This document shows positions 1 through 9,116 of a stretch of DNA of 58,319 nucleotides, in pieces. Made by a program: the position numbers and the translations under genes. Below the pieces are notes generated by a model. It was not told the DNA's origin. It did no database searches and saw only the letters and a program-made list of their open reading frames with translations. Source of the stretch: Rhodococcus sp. (in: high G+C Gram-positive bacteria) (GTDB lineage: Bacteria; Actinomycetota; Actinomycetes; Mycobacteriales; Mycobacteriaceae); contig SEEV01000002.1 of the NCBI GenBank assembly GCA_004211695.1, forward strand, positions 1 to 58,319, read 5' to 3'. The stretch's first letter is position 1, and each line of letters begins with the position of its first letter.

Positions 1-923
1 GGGGGGACCGGCGGGACGGTCGGCCGGGCCATCGAGCTCATGTAGCCGGGTTGCCACCACGTCTTCGAGGTCCGTCCGGGCAGCTCGAGTGCCGCGACGA
101 TCTGTGGTGACCTCGCTGCACCGGGCGCGCGGTGCAGCAGCAGGGCCGTGGCCAGCAGCAGTCCCTGCTCGGGTGCCAGGTGACCCGGCACAGTCCCGGT
201 CCCCAGCCACCGTTCCCAGGGTGGAGGGCGCGACGACTCGCCGCCGCGGGCGCGATGCCCGGCCGGGACCGTAGTGCCGGGATCGGTCCGACCAGTCGGC
301 TCGTCCCGTGCGGTGGATCGGGGCGCCGACGGCTTGGTCAGCGTGAATGCGCTGACCAGCGCGGCCAGCAGGCGAACGCATCCCGCGGCGTCGACGCGCT
401 GGACAGCCGATGTCGCCAGGTCCCATCTCTGCAGGAGGTCGAGGGCGCCCGGCAGCAGCTCGACCCGTCGGCCGAGTAGCGCGGTGACGTCGGGGCCGCC
501 CACCTCACGCAGCGGCGCCTCCCACCACCACCAGCGGGTCGCGACGCCCCGCAGGATGTCGGCCACCAGGCAGGCGACCAGCTCGGCCCGGTCGGCGAAC
601 ACCACGGCAATCGCATCGGCGGGCAGCAGCCCGTGCTGTGGCCGGGCGGCCTGGGCCAGCAGAGCCTCGAGATCGGCGCGCAGCCTCCGGTCCCAGCCGA
701 AGGCGGGTACTCGCACCGCGGGGGGCGCCGTCACCGCACGAGGCAGTGCGCCATCCAGCTTGCGGACGATGAGGATCGCGGATGGCGGCAGGGCTGGTGG
801 GTGCAGGTCCGTGCGCGGCAGGTCGTCTCTGAGCCAGGCGCGCAGGGCGCCGGTGTCGGGCTTGGCGTGCCGGACACGGACGCAAAGGATCTCGGCACGC
901 TTCGGGATTGCGGACGCGGTCAT
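1..923 (-). CDS. Unknown eCIS-operon protein, truncated by the window edge
   Basis: An open frame begins with ATG inside an ATGA overlap with the stop of the preceding gene and runs off the left edge without a stop, giving at least 307 residues. It starts MTASAIPKRAEILCVRVRH. It is mainly alpha-helical in appearance, with Ala/Leu-rich stretches and an unusual four-tryptophan run (TRWWWWEAP) near residue 130. Around residues 205-240 there is a Pro/Arg/Gly-rich linker. I do not recognise the family. The stop/start overlap places it in the eCIS operon, translationally coupled to the upstream gene, so a structural, assembly or cargo role is likely but unproven. It could be the N-terminal part of a larger protein. 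Confidence 0.7.
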   Translation of the reverse strand, partial: MTASAIPKRAEILCVRVRHAKPDTGALRAWLRDDLPRTDLHPPALPPSAILIVRKLDGALPRAVTAPPAVRVPAFGWDRRLRADLEALLAQAARPQHGLLPADAIAVVFADRAELVACLVADILRGVATRWWWWEAPLREVGGPDVTALLGRRVELLPGALDLLQRWDLATSAVQRVDAAGCVRLLAALVSAFTLTKPSAPRSTARDEPTGRTDPGTTVPAGHRARGGESSRPPPWERWLGTGTVPGHLAPEQGLLLATALLLHRAPGAARSPQIVAALELPGRTSKTWWQPGYMSSMARPTVPPVP

Positions 924-2800
924 CGGCCCAGCAGTCGGCCGAGCAAGGCCAGCAGTCGGCGGAGCAAGGCCATCAGCCATGCCAGCAAGCCCCGCCATTG
1001 TGAGGGTGGCCGGGTCCTCAGCCGGGTGGTCAGTGTCGCGGCACCGTTCCGGGGCACCACGATGCGGTACCGACCTTTCCCTGCCGTCGTCAGTGTCGGC
1101 CCGGTGAGCTCGACGTCGAGCTGATCAGGCGAGGACGCGCGGTGCACCCCGGTGTGGCCGAAGGAGTCGGCGTACGCGTAGATCGGCAGCCGTTTGCCGT
1201 TGATCGTCAGCGTGCGGGGTGTGCGCCGATACCCGTCGACCACCGCGATGAAGACCTGTTCGTACTGTTGCTCTTGCCCGCGGCGCTCGCCCGGGGCGCC
1301 GTCCGGCTCGCGGCCCGCGGCAGCCAGCCACCGGCTGAAGTCCTCGATCTCGCCACCTCTGTCACCACCGGGTTCACCCCGCCGACGCAACACGGCAATC
1401 TGGCTGCTGAGCAGGAGGAAGTCGAGGTCTCTGCCGTCATCGTCCGGCCACCCCGATCCGCTGATCTCGGCGCCCTGCTCTATCTCCGACAGCGGCTTGA
1501 GGTCCATGTTCCGCACGCGGCTGCTCTGCACGAAACTGACGGTCTGGTCCGAGTCGAGCCGCACCCACATGCATTGGTGCAGCGAAAGCGTAGTTCCGTA
1601 CTGGCCGGCTGGGGGTGTCCACCGCGTGGTGAGTTCGGCAGTCGATGGAGTAATGACACCACCGCTCTCGGTCGCCGCCGGCAGATTCTTCGGATTGGAT
1701 GGGTTGAAGTGGCCGACGTCGGCGGGGATCTTGTTCCAGAGCGGGAAGGTTCCCGGGCCGATCCCCCAGTTGGCGATCCGGAACTCCGCAGTCACGTTCG
1801 CCGCGGCGGCAGTCACGTCGTCGTTGAGGACGCGGGCCACGAACTCGTTTGCGGTGCGTTCGATGAGATGGCCTGGCAACGACGTCGTTCCGGGCGGACG
1901 TGCCCCTACCGACCCATAGCCGCCGTCGAATTGGACACCCCTGGGCGGGGCTACCCCCGTCGGTGGGCCGAGGATCGCCTCGCCGAGCTTGCCCGGTTCG
2001 ATCTCGATCTGGTTCAGGTCGAGCAGGCCGCCGTTGTCATCCAGTTCGCCGCCAGCCGGCCAGGTGAACTGTGTGACGAAGTCCAGTCCAGCTGGTGCGC
2101 CTTGGACTGTTCGCACGACGTCGAAGAAGAACCCGATCCTGGCGGTCATGTCGATCCACCCCGCGCCACCGGTTGCCACAGACGTAGGCAGCTTCAGCTC
2201 GAGGCTCCAGTTACGGTTGTTCTCACCGCCGTTCCAGGATCGGACCTTGATCTCGACGCCGCCGGGTGCGGCCGCCACCACCCACGCCGACGAGGCCGTG
2301 TTCCACCGGTAGTACTCGACGTTCCGCGGCGCACGGTCTGTTTTGAAGCCCTCGTTGCCGAGCGTGAGCCCCCAGGGGTCGGATTCGTTCGGCGGCGCGG
2401 TTCCCGCGCCCGCGCCGCTGTGCACCGGCTCGATGTCGAGCCGCCGCTCGTGGCCGGTCTTGGCGGCCGAGCCGGTGGCGAAGTCGGGGTGCAGCACCAG
2501 AATGATCCGATCGTCGTCGTCGAAGCTGGCGTCGCGCCGGACGACGAACGAAAGGTAAACGAAGTCGGCCGAGTTGTGTTTGACGGCTTGGAAGGTCACC
2601 AGCGGCGCCGAGAAGCCCGCGGCCGTCGCGTTGCCGTAGGTCTCGCGGCCGGCCCCGTTCCAGCCGGTGTCGACCCTGCTGGTTTCGGTGCCGAACGCGA
2701 AGGACATCGCCGGTTCGGGTTCCACGAAACCGTCGACGGTCGGAGGACCGGGCTGGAAGGGCACGCCCGCGTGGTTGGGGAAGGAGATCTTGTCCGGCAT
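920..2800 (-). CDS. eCIS-operon protein with C-terminal cationic amphipathic helix
   Basis: This 626-residue protein has no recognised catalytic motif. The first 250 or so residues look like a beta-sandwich, with long beta-rich segments and many Asp/Gly turns. The middle also looks beta-rich. A charged linker with an EQQYEQ stretch follows, then a short domain (residues about 530-600). The last 27 residues form an amphipathic helix of Leu, Arg and Trp with heptads ALLRRLL and ALLGRLL. It starts 50 bp after the IPT-domain gene and overlaps the next gene by 4 bp, so it belongs to the eCIS operon. A fibre accessory, a baseplate decoration or a membrane-active cargo are all possible, and the terminal helix suggests membrane contact. 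The function is not established. Confidence 0.75.
   Translation of the reverse strand: MPDKISFPNHAGVPFQPGPPTVDGFVEPEPAMSFAFGTETSRVDTGWNGAGRETYGNATAAGFSAPLVTFQAVKHNSADFVYLSFVVRRDASFDDDDRIILVLHPDFATGSAAKTGHERRLDIEPVHSGAGAGTAPPNESDPWGLTLGNEGFKTDRAPRNVEYYRWNTASSAWVVAAAPGGVEIKVRSWNGGENNRNWSLELKLPTSVATGGAGWIDMTARIGFFFDVVRTVQGAPAGLDFVTQFTWPAGGELDDNGGLLDLNQIEIEPGKLGEAILGPPTGVAPPRGVQFDGGYGSVGARPPGTTSLPGHLIERTANEFVARVLNDDVTAAAANVTAEFRIANWGIGPGTFPLWNKIPADVGHFNPSNPKNLPAATESGGVITPSTAELTTRWTPPAGQYGTTLSLHQCMWVRLDSDQTVSFVQSSRVRNMDLKPLSEIEQGAEISGSGWPDDDGRDLDFLLLSSQIAVLRRRGEPGGDRGGEIEDFSRWLAAAGREPDGAPGERRGQEQQYEQVFIAVVDGYRRTPRTLTINGKRLPIYAYADSFGHTGVHRASSPDQLDVELTGPTLTTAGKGRYRIVVPRNGAATLTTRLRTRPPSQWRGLLAWLMALLRRLLALLGRLLGR
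930..971 (-). repeat. 21-bp tandem duplication encoding a helix heptad
   Basis: Two adjacent 21-bp units (930-950 and 951-971) match at 20 of 21 positions. Each encodes one heptad of the terminal amphipathic helix of the 626-residue protein. The unit length is a multiple of three, so copy-number change lengthens the helix without shifting the frame. Confidence 0.75.
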
Positions 2801-2850
2801 GGTGGTTCAGCTCTCTGTGCGTCGGGGACGTGTCGGGTGGTGTAGGTGCG

Positions 2851-5172
2851 TCAGACGGTTCTGAGGCGGAGCCGGACGAACGACACGTATCTCTCGCCGC
2901 CACCGGCGGGGATGCCGGTCAGGCGTACCCGCAGCACCCGCGCGGGGTTGGTCTCGTCCGCTGTAGCGCGGAGGGTCAGGCCGAACTCGTGTTCGCTGCC
3001 GCCGTCCTCGGGGATCTCGACGCCCGGCGCCGGGTTCGGATTCTCGAGCGTCCAGATGTCGGAGGCGGGTTCGACCTGACCGGCGTAGGAGAAGCTGCCG
3101 GCTTCTCCTAAACGTGCCCTCAGCCTCACACGGGCGGGGACGTCCACCCTGAAAATCAGTGCACCGTCGGCGACGGTGCCGCCCGGACTGATCGTGGGCG
3201 CGTCGAAGACGATCCGCGGGTCGGACGGCGTCACTGCTTCGCCCACCACGATCGCCACCGGCGACGATGGGCGGTTCAGGTCGGGGTCATTCGGTGCCGG
3301 CGGGAACTCACATGCCAGCGACAGCTCGACCGAGTCCGCACCCACCGGCACCGTCAGGCGCACGCCCACGCGAACGGGACCGGACGCGGGATCGGCGGGA
3401 TCCGCGGGCCGCAGCTCGAAGGTGTCGCGTTCGGCGCCTCCGTCGTCGACTACGGTGGCGCGCGATTCCCAATCGGCGTCGGGAACGCCGGCCGCGCCCG
3501 TGAACACGGGACGGAATCGGTAGCTCGCGGCGACATCGGTGACCGCGGTGACCTGCCAGCTGAACGTGAAGGTTTCGTCCTCGTCGATCGTCTGGTCCGC
3601 CAAGTCGCCGAAGTCCTCGACGAACTCGATCTCACCTTCAGGGACCACGACCCGCTCGGTCACGGAGATGAGCCACTCGGCGACACCGCGGTCGTTGGAC
3701 ACCACGATCGGCGCCACCCGGGGAGCGTCCGGCACTGTCGGCACGTTGAATACCAGCGCGGATTCGTTGGTTCCCGGGTTGTACTGGAGGACGCGGACGC
3801 CGCCGACCGTAACGGTGTTGCGGTCGCCGGGCACGGTGAAGTTGCGGCCGTGGACCGTGATCTGCGAGCCGATCTGGTGATCTCCGGGCGGGCTGACGCT
3901 GGTGATGACGAGCCGGTCGCTGTCATCTGGCGGTGTGATGGCCAGGTGCCGCAGGTGATCGGCGATCAGAACGACGTACGGCTGGCCCGCGCCGGCGGCG
4001 ACGGCCTCGTCGACTGTGTAGCTGCGCAACACGCCCCCGCCGTCGAGGTCGACGACCGGTGAAAGTAGCGAGGCGTTCATCATCGGCCACACCCTGCCCG
4101 CCGCCATCGACTCCCCACCCCGCAGGTCCAGGCCGGTCATAAATACCGAGAGGTCGACCCCCCGCTGGCCTCTGGCGCCGATCAACGGAAGGAGCACCGC
4201 CGAGGGCACGTAGCGGAACAGCTTGTGCGCCTCGAGCGAGGCCTCGGACCCCGATGGGCCGACCAGCTCGCCCAAGTGGGAGACGAACTGCAGCAGGCAC
4301 TCGAGTCCGGTATCACCGGCGCGGGCGCCGGCGAATGACGACGGCCAGACGGTGGGCGCACTCGACGGCGAGCGCCGCACCGCCCAGCAGTCGACGAAGT
4401 CGATGCCGTCGTCGGTCCAGGTCAGCATGGCCAGCGGCACCTCGCAGTCCGACAACGCACCCTGGAACGCCAGGCTTCCTAGCGACGAGGTGTACGACGC
4501 CGGGCGACCGAAGGGATCGAGCAATGCCCGCGCTCGGACGACCGAGTCGAGCAGCACGTGGGCGATGACGTTGCGCAGCCGCGGGTGTCGTTCGGTGGTC
4601 CCCAGCGTGGCCAGCACATCCAGGTCAGTGTTGTCGTGGCCGCCCGCCGACGCCAGCCCGTCCATGTCGAGCTCGACGAGCCGGAACTGCACGCCGGCGA
4701 CCTGGTAGCGCGGGCCGCAGGTGCTCGTCGCGGCACCGCGCACGGGTGCGCCGAGCGCCGAACCACGCGTGCCGTCGGCCGAGCTGATCGTCAGCAGATA
4801 GGCACCTGTTCCGGCTGACGTGATCGACAGCTGGTGGTCGCTGCATGCTCCGAAATCTGCACCGGGAACCGGGCGTTCCTCGGGTGGTCGAACCAGGTGG
4901 ACGACCACCGGTGCGGTGAGCTCGAGGGTCTCGCCTTCAGGGTCGACGGCCAATCCTGCCGCCACGTCGACGCTGTGCCGGTCGCGTCGAGTCACCAGCA
5001 GCCCCCGGGCCACGCCTGGCCCCATCGCTCGACCGAGCCGGAGGTCGGACAGGTCGGTCGCGCGTTGGAGGTCCGCCATGTCCTCCGCGGTCAGTACCCG
5101 GCCGTTCCACCACGACACCCGCTCCACCCCGCCGGTGAGATACGCGCGTTGCAGCTGTAGCTCGGTCACCAT
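2851..5172 (-). CDS. eCIS baseplate/fibre-associated protein with IPT/TIG-like domain
   Basis: 773 residues. The N-terminus (about 1-95) has a motif of the type WWNGRVLTAEDMADLQRATD followed by a G-L-V-D-P-E-G-E turn. The same arrangement ([20 protein letters not shown], then AIDSAGRLV) opens the next gene upstream, so the two share a docking-like domain. A beta-rich middle follows. An IPT/TIG-like immunoglobulin fold comes at about residues 420-510 (VITSVSPPGDHQIGSQITVHG, the usual start of such domains), and the C-terminus has two or more beta-sandwich segments. The gene starts 3 bp after the stop of the collagen-like gene. Its position after the wedge genes and its Ig-like domain fit an outer baseplate or tail-fibre role. 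That role is inferred. Confidence 0.75.
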   Translation of the reverse strand: MVTELQLQRAYLTGGVERVSWWNGRVLTAEDMADLQRATDLSDLRLGRAMGPGVARGLLVTRRDRHSVDVAAGLAVDPEGETLELTAPVVVHLVRPPEERPVPGADFGACSDHQLSITSAGTGAYLLTISSADGTRGSALGAPVRGAATSTCGPRYQVAGVQFRLVELDMDGLASAGGHDNTDLDVLATLGTTERHPRLRNVIAHVLLDSVVRARALLDPFGRPASYTSSLGSLAFQGALSDCEVPLAMLTWTDDGIDFVDCWAVRRSPSSAPTVWPSSFAGARAGDTGLECLLQFVSHLGELVGPSGSEASLEAHKLFRYVPSAVLLPLIGARGQRGVDLSVFMTGLDLRGGESMAAGRVWPMMNASLLSPVVDLDGGGVLRSYTVDEAVAAGAGQPYVVLIADHLRHLAITPPDDSDRLVITSVSPPGDHQIGSQITVHGRNFTVPGDRNTVTVGGVRVLQYNPGTNESALVFNVPTVPDAPRVAPIVVSNDRGVAEWLISVTERVVVPEGEIEFVEDFGDLADQTIDEDETFTFSWQVTAVTDVAASYRFRPVFTGAAGVPDADWESRATVVDDGGAERDTFELRPADPADPASGPVRVGVRLTVPVGADSVELSLACEFPPAPNDPDLNRPSSPVAIVVGEAVTPSDPRIVFDAPTISPGGTVADGALIFRVDVPARVRLRARLGEAGSFSYAGQVEPASDIWTLENPNPAPGVEIPEDGGSEHEFGLTLRATADETNPARVLRVRLTGIPAGGGERYVSFVRLRLRTV

Positions 5173-5175
5173 GGT

Positions 5176-6372
5176 TTAACGCCCCCCTGGTCCGATGGGC
5201 CCTATCGGCCCGATGGGTCCTACAGGGCCGCCGGGAAACCCTCGAGGGCCGCGTGGTCCTTCGGGACCGGGAGGGCCGGCGGGACCAGGTGGTCCTTCGG
5301 GACCGGGAGGACCTTGACGGCCCCCACCCCCGGCAGGACCGGCAGGACCGGCAGGACCGGCAGGACCGGCAGGACCGGCAGGACCGGGAGCGCCGGCAGG
5401 ACCGGCAGGACCCCGAGGACCAACAGGACCTTGAGGGCCCGCACCCCCGGCAGGGCCCGGCGGGCCGGCAACACCAGAGACGCCGTCGAAGCGCAACGTG
5501 AGCTCAATCAGCCATTCCTGCAGAAATCGCGTGCTCATCAGGATCGGCCGTTCGTCCGGCACTATCGCGGGGTCCGAAACCAATACGGGTTCCCCACTCG
5601 GATCCGCATCGAGGTCCAGGTCGAGGTCGAGGCGGGCCAGCAGCACAGCGGCGGCGGGCGCGTCCGGGCGCTGTCCACAGTTGTCCGCCGGTGGGTTCAG
5701 GCACGCGGATTCTGTAAGCTCCGGACGCAAGCGGGTCACCCACGTGACCAGCTCGCGGCGCACCGAGTCGGTGTCCACGATCGAGTCCCCGGGCACCGAA
5801 TCCAGCAGCGAGATGATGTGATCGATGGCCTGCGCGAGCCCACCGCCGACAACCTCACCCGCCTCTACCGGGGGGGCCAACAGCATGCGCAGTTCGAATG
5901 AGTCCTGGATGCGTGAGGCTGCCATGCTCTCCTCGGCGGTGCGGCACGTCTCGGACGGAATCGGCACCGTGTCGGTGTCGCATTCGCGATAGCACAGGAC
6001 GACGTACAGGCTGGTGCCCCCGGGCACCGAGTCGGCCGCCGCCTCGGTGAGCTCGGCCCGGTGTGCAGCCAGCCATGCCGTCAAGTCGGCGCACTGGGCG
6101 CTCGGCACACACACCAGCCGCCCGGCAGAGTCGATGGCGAGGCCGGGCGAGACCTGGACGCGACCGGCCTCGCCGTCCCAGCTCACGTTCAGGCCCGACA
6201 GGGTTCCGTAGCCGTGCAACGCGCGCAGGCCCAGGTGGTCACGGGCCCGCAGATACGCCTGCTCCTGTTCGAGATCGTCCTCGCCCAGGACCATGCCGTG
6301 TGTGTAGCGGACACGCTTGCCGGGGTCCAGCGCTCCGCCTGTGCAACATGTGCTATCCGCAAAGTCACTCAT
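5176..6372 (-). CDS. Collagen-like tail fibre/baseplate appendage of the eCIS
   Basis: 398 residues. I chose the ATG at 6372 ([10 protein letters not shown]) because it follows a GGAGGG ribosome site and overlaps the upstream stop by 8 bp; a longer open frame upstream is only read-through of the neighbour. Residues about 20-300 form a globular part that begins with the same Vx[17 protein letters not shown]-type motif as the next gene. Residues about 302-398 are an uninterrupted Gly-X-Y tract rich in GPA, GPP and GPE triplets with one short Gly-rich break. Such tracts fold as collagen triple helices and are known in phage tail fibres and bacterial surface stalks. The order, downstream of the wedge genes, matches that of Afp13-type fibre genes. 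A trimeric receptor-contacting fibre is the best guess. Confidence 0.82.
   Translation of the reverse strand: MSDFADSTCCTGGALDPGKRVRYTHGMVLGEDDLEQEQAYLRARDHLGLRALHGYGTLSGLNVSWDGEAGRVQVSPGLAIDSAGRLVCVPSAQCADLTAWLAAHRAELTEAAADSVPGGTSLYVVLCYRECDTDTVPIPSETCRTAEESMAASRIQDSFELRMLLAPPVEAGEVVGGGLAQAIDHIISLLDSVPGDSIVDTDSVRRELVTWVTRLRPELTESACLNPPADNCGQRPDAPAAAVLLARLDLDLDLDADPSGEPVLVSDPAIVPDERPILMSTRFLQEWLIELTLRFDGVSGVAGPPGPAGGAGPQGPVGPRGPAGPAGAPGPAGPAGPAGPAGPAGPAGGGGRQGPPGPEGPPGPAGPPGPEGPRGPRGFPGGPVGPIGPIGPIGPGGR
5332..5385. repeat. Six perfect 9-bp tandem repeats (GGCAGGACC) in the collagen tract
   Basis: Six identical head-to-tail copies of GGCAGGACC lie within the collagen-coding part, with imperfect copies continuing to about 5416. 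On the coding strand each copy encodes one Gly-Pro-Ala triplet. Slippage here would change stalk length by whole triplets and keep the frame. Confidence 0.9.
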
Positions 6373-9112
6373 CGGTTCCCTCCGTCCGTTCGTGGCCAAT
6401 ACCGGGGCGGACACGATCACGTCCCACGATCCACCGGTCGGATACGTCCCAGGGATGTTCACCACCCACATAGGTCTGGGCCGTGCGTCCCTCGCCGAGC
6501 ACCATCGCGACGAACCGGCTGCCCTCCGCGATGCTGGTTTCGAGGCCGACCCGGGCCTCGCCGAGACGGAAGGCAGCCCAGTACGGTTGCACCCGATACG
6601 CGGTGTGGGCCGGCCGCTGGCGGTCGACGACCTGCGCCACGCGGGCCAGGCGGTCCTCACGCGCAGCATCGGATTCGCCGAACTGCACGGGGACGAGCAC
6701 GGTGAAGCGGTGTGCCGCCCGCTGCGCCGGAAGGACCGCCGACACGAACTGAACCCAGTCCCTCAGCGGCGCGCCGTCCGAGGGCAGTGCCGCACTGGGC
6801 AGCCACACCTGCGTGAACGAGGCGACGACCGACCCGCCCACCAGCCCCCACGCCGCGCTCAGCTTCTCGGGACTCCGATACCGTTGGGCCAGAAAGCTGC
6901 GGTACGACGCAACGTCACCAGCGGTGACGTCGGCGTACGTCACGGCGAGGGACGCGGCGATGAAGTCCGCGCGGTCGGTGGCCTCGGCGGGGGCGGCTGG
7001 GGTCCGCGGAGGGAAGGGTTCGGCGAACGCCGTACCGCCGACGGTGCTGGTGACGTTGCGCCCCCATGCCCTCTCCAGCGCCGCGAGCGAGCCGTGACGC
7101 GCGAGGACGAATGCTCGGTAGCGGCGGTCGAGTTCGCCACGCCCGTCGGCGGGCTGCCACCGCCCGCCCGTTTCGAGCAGCCGCGGCCCGGTTACAGCCG
7201 GTGGCTCGGTGGGAGCTGCACCCCGCGCCGGCCCCGTCCGGAAACTCTCGACCACCCGGACCGCGAACCCCGGCGGCCTGGTGCCGGTGAAGATCGAAGA
7301 GTCGGGACAAGGATCGGTGGCCAGCCGGATCGACTCGACGAGACCGCGCACCGTCCCTCTGCGACCGAACAACTCGACCGCGTGCTGAACCAGCAGTCGG
7401 GAGCGCGCCTGGTCCCAGGTGGGGTCCACGGCGGCGCCGAGCCACTCGCCCAGCCATCCGATGAACTGGGCATCGATCGAGGCGACATCGAACAGCGCTT
7501 GCGCGTTCTCGATGCGCCCTTCCAGCGCAGTGAACAGGCCCTCGACGTTGGCGAGATAGCGGTCTAGGAAGTCGGCGGCGTCCGGGTCGTCCTGGTACAG
7601 GTCTGGGAGGTAGTGCTGTAGATAGGAGAATCGGGGGCTGTGGGCCCGCATCGCCCACAGCCGCGGGGTGTGTCGGCCGTCGCCCGCGAGAACGAGCCGC
7701 ACCTGCAGGTGCCGCCCAACGGCCCGTTGGAGCAGCACCTCCCAGGTGCCGGCCTCTCGCGCTCCCACCGCCCCGAACCGGTGGTAGGGCAGCTCGCTGT
7801 CGAGCCCGCGCCGGTAGGGCACCGGCTCCTCCCGCCACGGCATCCGGTTCAACGCCTGAGGATCGTCGGCCGCTCGTGAGTGCACCCGCACCGACGTCCC
7901 GGCCGGGATCCGCCCGTCGATCGCCAGCCGGTGCCACACGGTGCCCGGTTCCCCGGCGACAAAGGGCGTGAGGTCGAGGGTCGCTGAGGTGCGGTACCGG
8001 GGATTGCGGCGGTCGGCCAGGGCGAGCCAGCGTTCGCCGAGGTCGTAGAACACCTGGGCGGCGGACGCCACCAGCGCCTTGCCCGAGAACAGGCGCATGG
8101 GCAGGTAGCGCCGCACCGGTGTCACGGCGGAACCGTCCGCGGCCAGATCGAAGGCGAATGCCTGGTCGCCCTGGCTCTCGGCCACGAACACCGTGCCGCG
8201 GACGCCGGCGGCATCGTCGTGGGCCGGGGTAAATGCGAAGTCGACCGGCGCGGTCAGCGGTGCCAGCGACAGTCGACCGAGCTCCGCGGACGCGCGTAGG
8301 CGCAGTACCTGCGCCGGGCCGAGGCCGCCGCGGTCGAGTACGAGCACCGAACCGTCGGGCAACGCCTCGACGGCCACGGCCCGTTCCGCCGCGATCTCCG
8401 CCGAGGTGGCGACCGCACCCGGGACGGGGGACGCACCCGGATGGTCCGGGGGACGAACGGGCTCGAACTCTGCCGGCTCGGGGGCCTCGGGAACGCCGCC
8501 GGCGAGGTCGGTGATGCGCAGGTAGCGGTCCATGCACCAGTAGCGCGCCTGCTCGGGGTCGGCGCCGTCGAGGATCCAGACGCCGCCGCCCGGGGCGGCC
8601 GCCATGTCGATCGGTGACATCGGCACCGGCCAGCTCACCGTGGTCGGCGCGCCTCCCGCGTGCAGGTCGAAGACCAGCACACCGGCGACCTCGGGTGCGC
8701 CGACCACCAGGAAGTGCCGGTCGGTGACCGCCAGGGCGGCGTAGCGGTGGGCGACGGTGGTGGGCGGCGCCGCGTCGGTGAAGCCGCCCCGGTCGTCGTT
8801 GGGCGTGCACGTCTGCGACCGCGGCCAGAACCGGGTCGACCCGAGCGATCCGGCGGCCTGGAAACGAACGTCCCGGTGATCGGGGCCGATCCAATACCAG
8901 TTGCCGTAGCGGTCGCGGCCTGCCCCCCGGCGATCGCCGGAGCCCAACCGCCGGTTGCCGGTGCGTTCGGGGAAGACGAACGGCACCTCGGCGAGCCGCA
9001 GCGTGTGGTCCGGGGCGTGCCAGGCCAGGGTCTCCGGCGTCGGACGGTCGCCGAGCCAGCCCTCGCGGCCGAGGATCAGGTGGAATCGGGTGCCGTTGAC
9101 GTCCATTTTCAC
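6365..9112 (-). CDS. Tail P2 I-like baseplate wedge protein with N-terminal propeller-like domain (Afp12-like)
   Basis: 915 residues. Residues 1 to about 470 contain repeated short beta segments (for example [16 protein letters not shown] and [17 protein letters not shown]), which suggests a propeller. Residues about 490-605 carry the phage tail protein I/TIGR02242 signature, including [20 protein letters not shown] and the [19 protein letters not shown] block. The C-terminal third has two copies of a helical YRxF-hRxxSLxxLxxAWG motif (about 685 and 770). The start may be GTG at 9112 or ATG at 9106; both lie just after the upstream stop. It follows a baseplate J gene, the standard wedge order. 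The family usually lacks so large an N-terminal extension, so the added propeller may bind a partner or receptor. Confidence 0.85.
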   Translation of the reverse strand: MKMDVNGTRFHLILGREGWLGDRPTPETLAWHAPDHTLRLAEVPFVFPERTGNRRLGSGDRRGAGRDRYGNWYWIGPDHRDVRFQAAGSLGSTRFWPRSQTCTPNDDRGGFTDAAPPTTVAHRYAALAVTDRHFLVVGAPEVAGVLVFDLHAGGAPTTVSWPVPMSPIDMAAAPGGGVWILDGADPEQARYWCMDRYLRITDLAGGVPEAPEPAEFEPVRPPDHPGASPVPGAVATSAEIAAERAVAVEALPDGSVLVLDRGGLGPAQVLRLRASAELGRLSLAPLTAPVDFAFTPAHDDAAGVRGTVFVAESQGDQAFAFDLAADGSAVTPVRRYLPMRLFSGKALVASAAQVFYDLGERWLALADRRNPRYRTSATLDLTPFVAGEPGTVWHRLAIDGRIPAGTSVRVHSRAADDPQALNRMPWREEPVPYRRGLDSELPYHRFGAVGAREAGTWEVLLQRAVGRHLQVRLVLAGDGRHTPRLWAMRAHSPRFSYLQHYLPDLYQDDPDAADFLDRYLANVEGLFTALEGRIENAQALFDVASIDAQFIGWLGEWLGAAVDPTWDQARSRLLVQHAVELFGRRGTVRGLVESIRLATDPCPDSSIFTGTRPPGFAVRVVESFRTGPARGAAPTEPPAVTGPRLLETGGRWQPADGRGELDRRYRAFVLARHGSLAALERAWGRNVTSTVGGTAFAEPFPPRTPAAPAEATDRADFIAASLAVTYADVTAGDVASYRSFLAQRYRSPEKLSAAWGLVGGSVVASFTQVWLPSAALPSDGAPLRDWVQFVSAVLPAQRAAHRFTVLVPVQFGESDAAREDRLARVAQVVDRQRPAHTAYRVQPYWAAFRLGEARVGLETSIAEGSRFVAMVLGEGRTAQTYVGGEHPWDVSDRWIVGRDRVRPGIGHERTEGTDE

Positions 9113-9116
9113 CGCC

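Noticed and set aside
505-885. Arg/Pro-rich frame on the minus strand
   Set aside because: It is the shadow of the true frame that runs 923 to 1, which is coupled by ATGA to the upstream gene and has better codon usage.
1142-2845. 567-codon open frame on the plus strand
   Set aside because: Antisense shadow of the 626-residue eCIS gene caused by high GC; no ribosome site and no domain.
5332-5416. Short regular repeats as a CRISPR array
   Set aside because: The units are contiguous 9-mers with no spacers and encode collagen triplets.
5253-5501. QDRQDR-type repetitive frames on the plus strand
   Set aside because: Translation of the collagen-coding repeat in the wrong frame.
6915-8894. 659-codon minus frame overlapping the wedge gene
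   Set aside because: Arg/Gly/Pro-rich shadow of the P2 I-like wedge gene.
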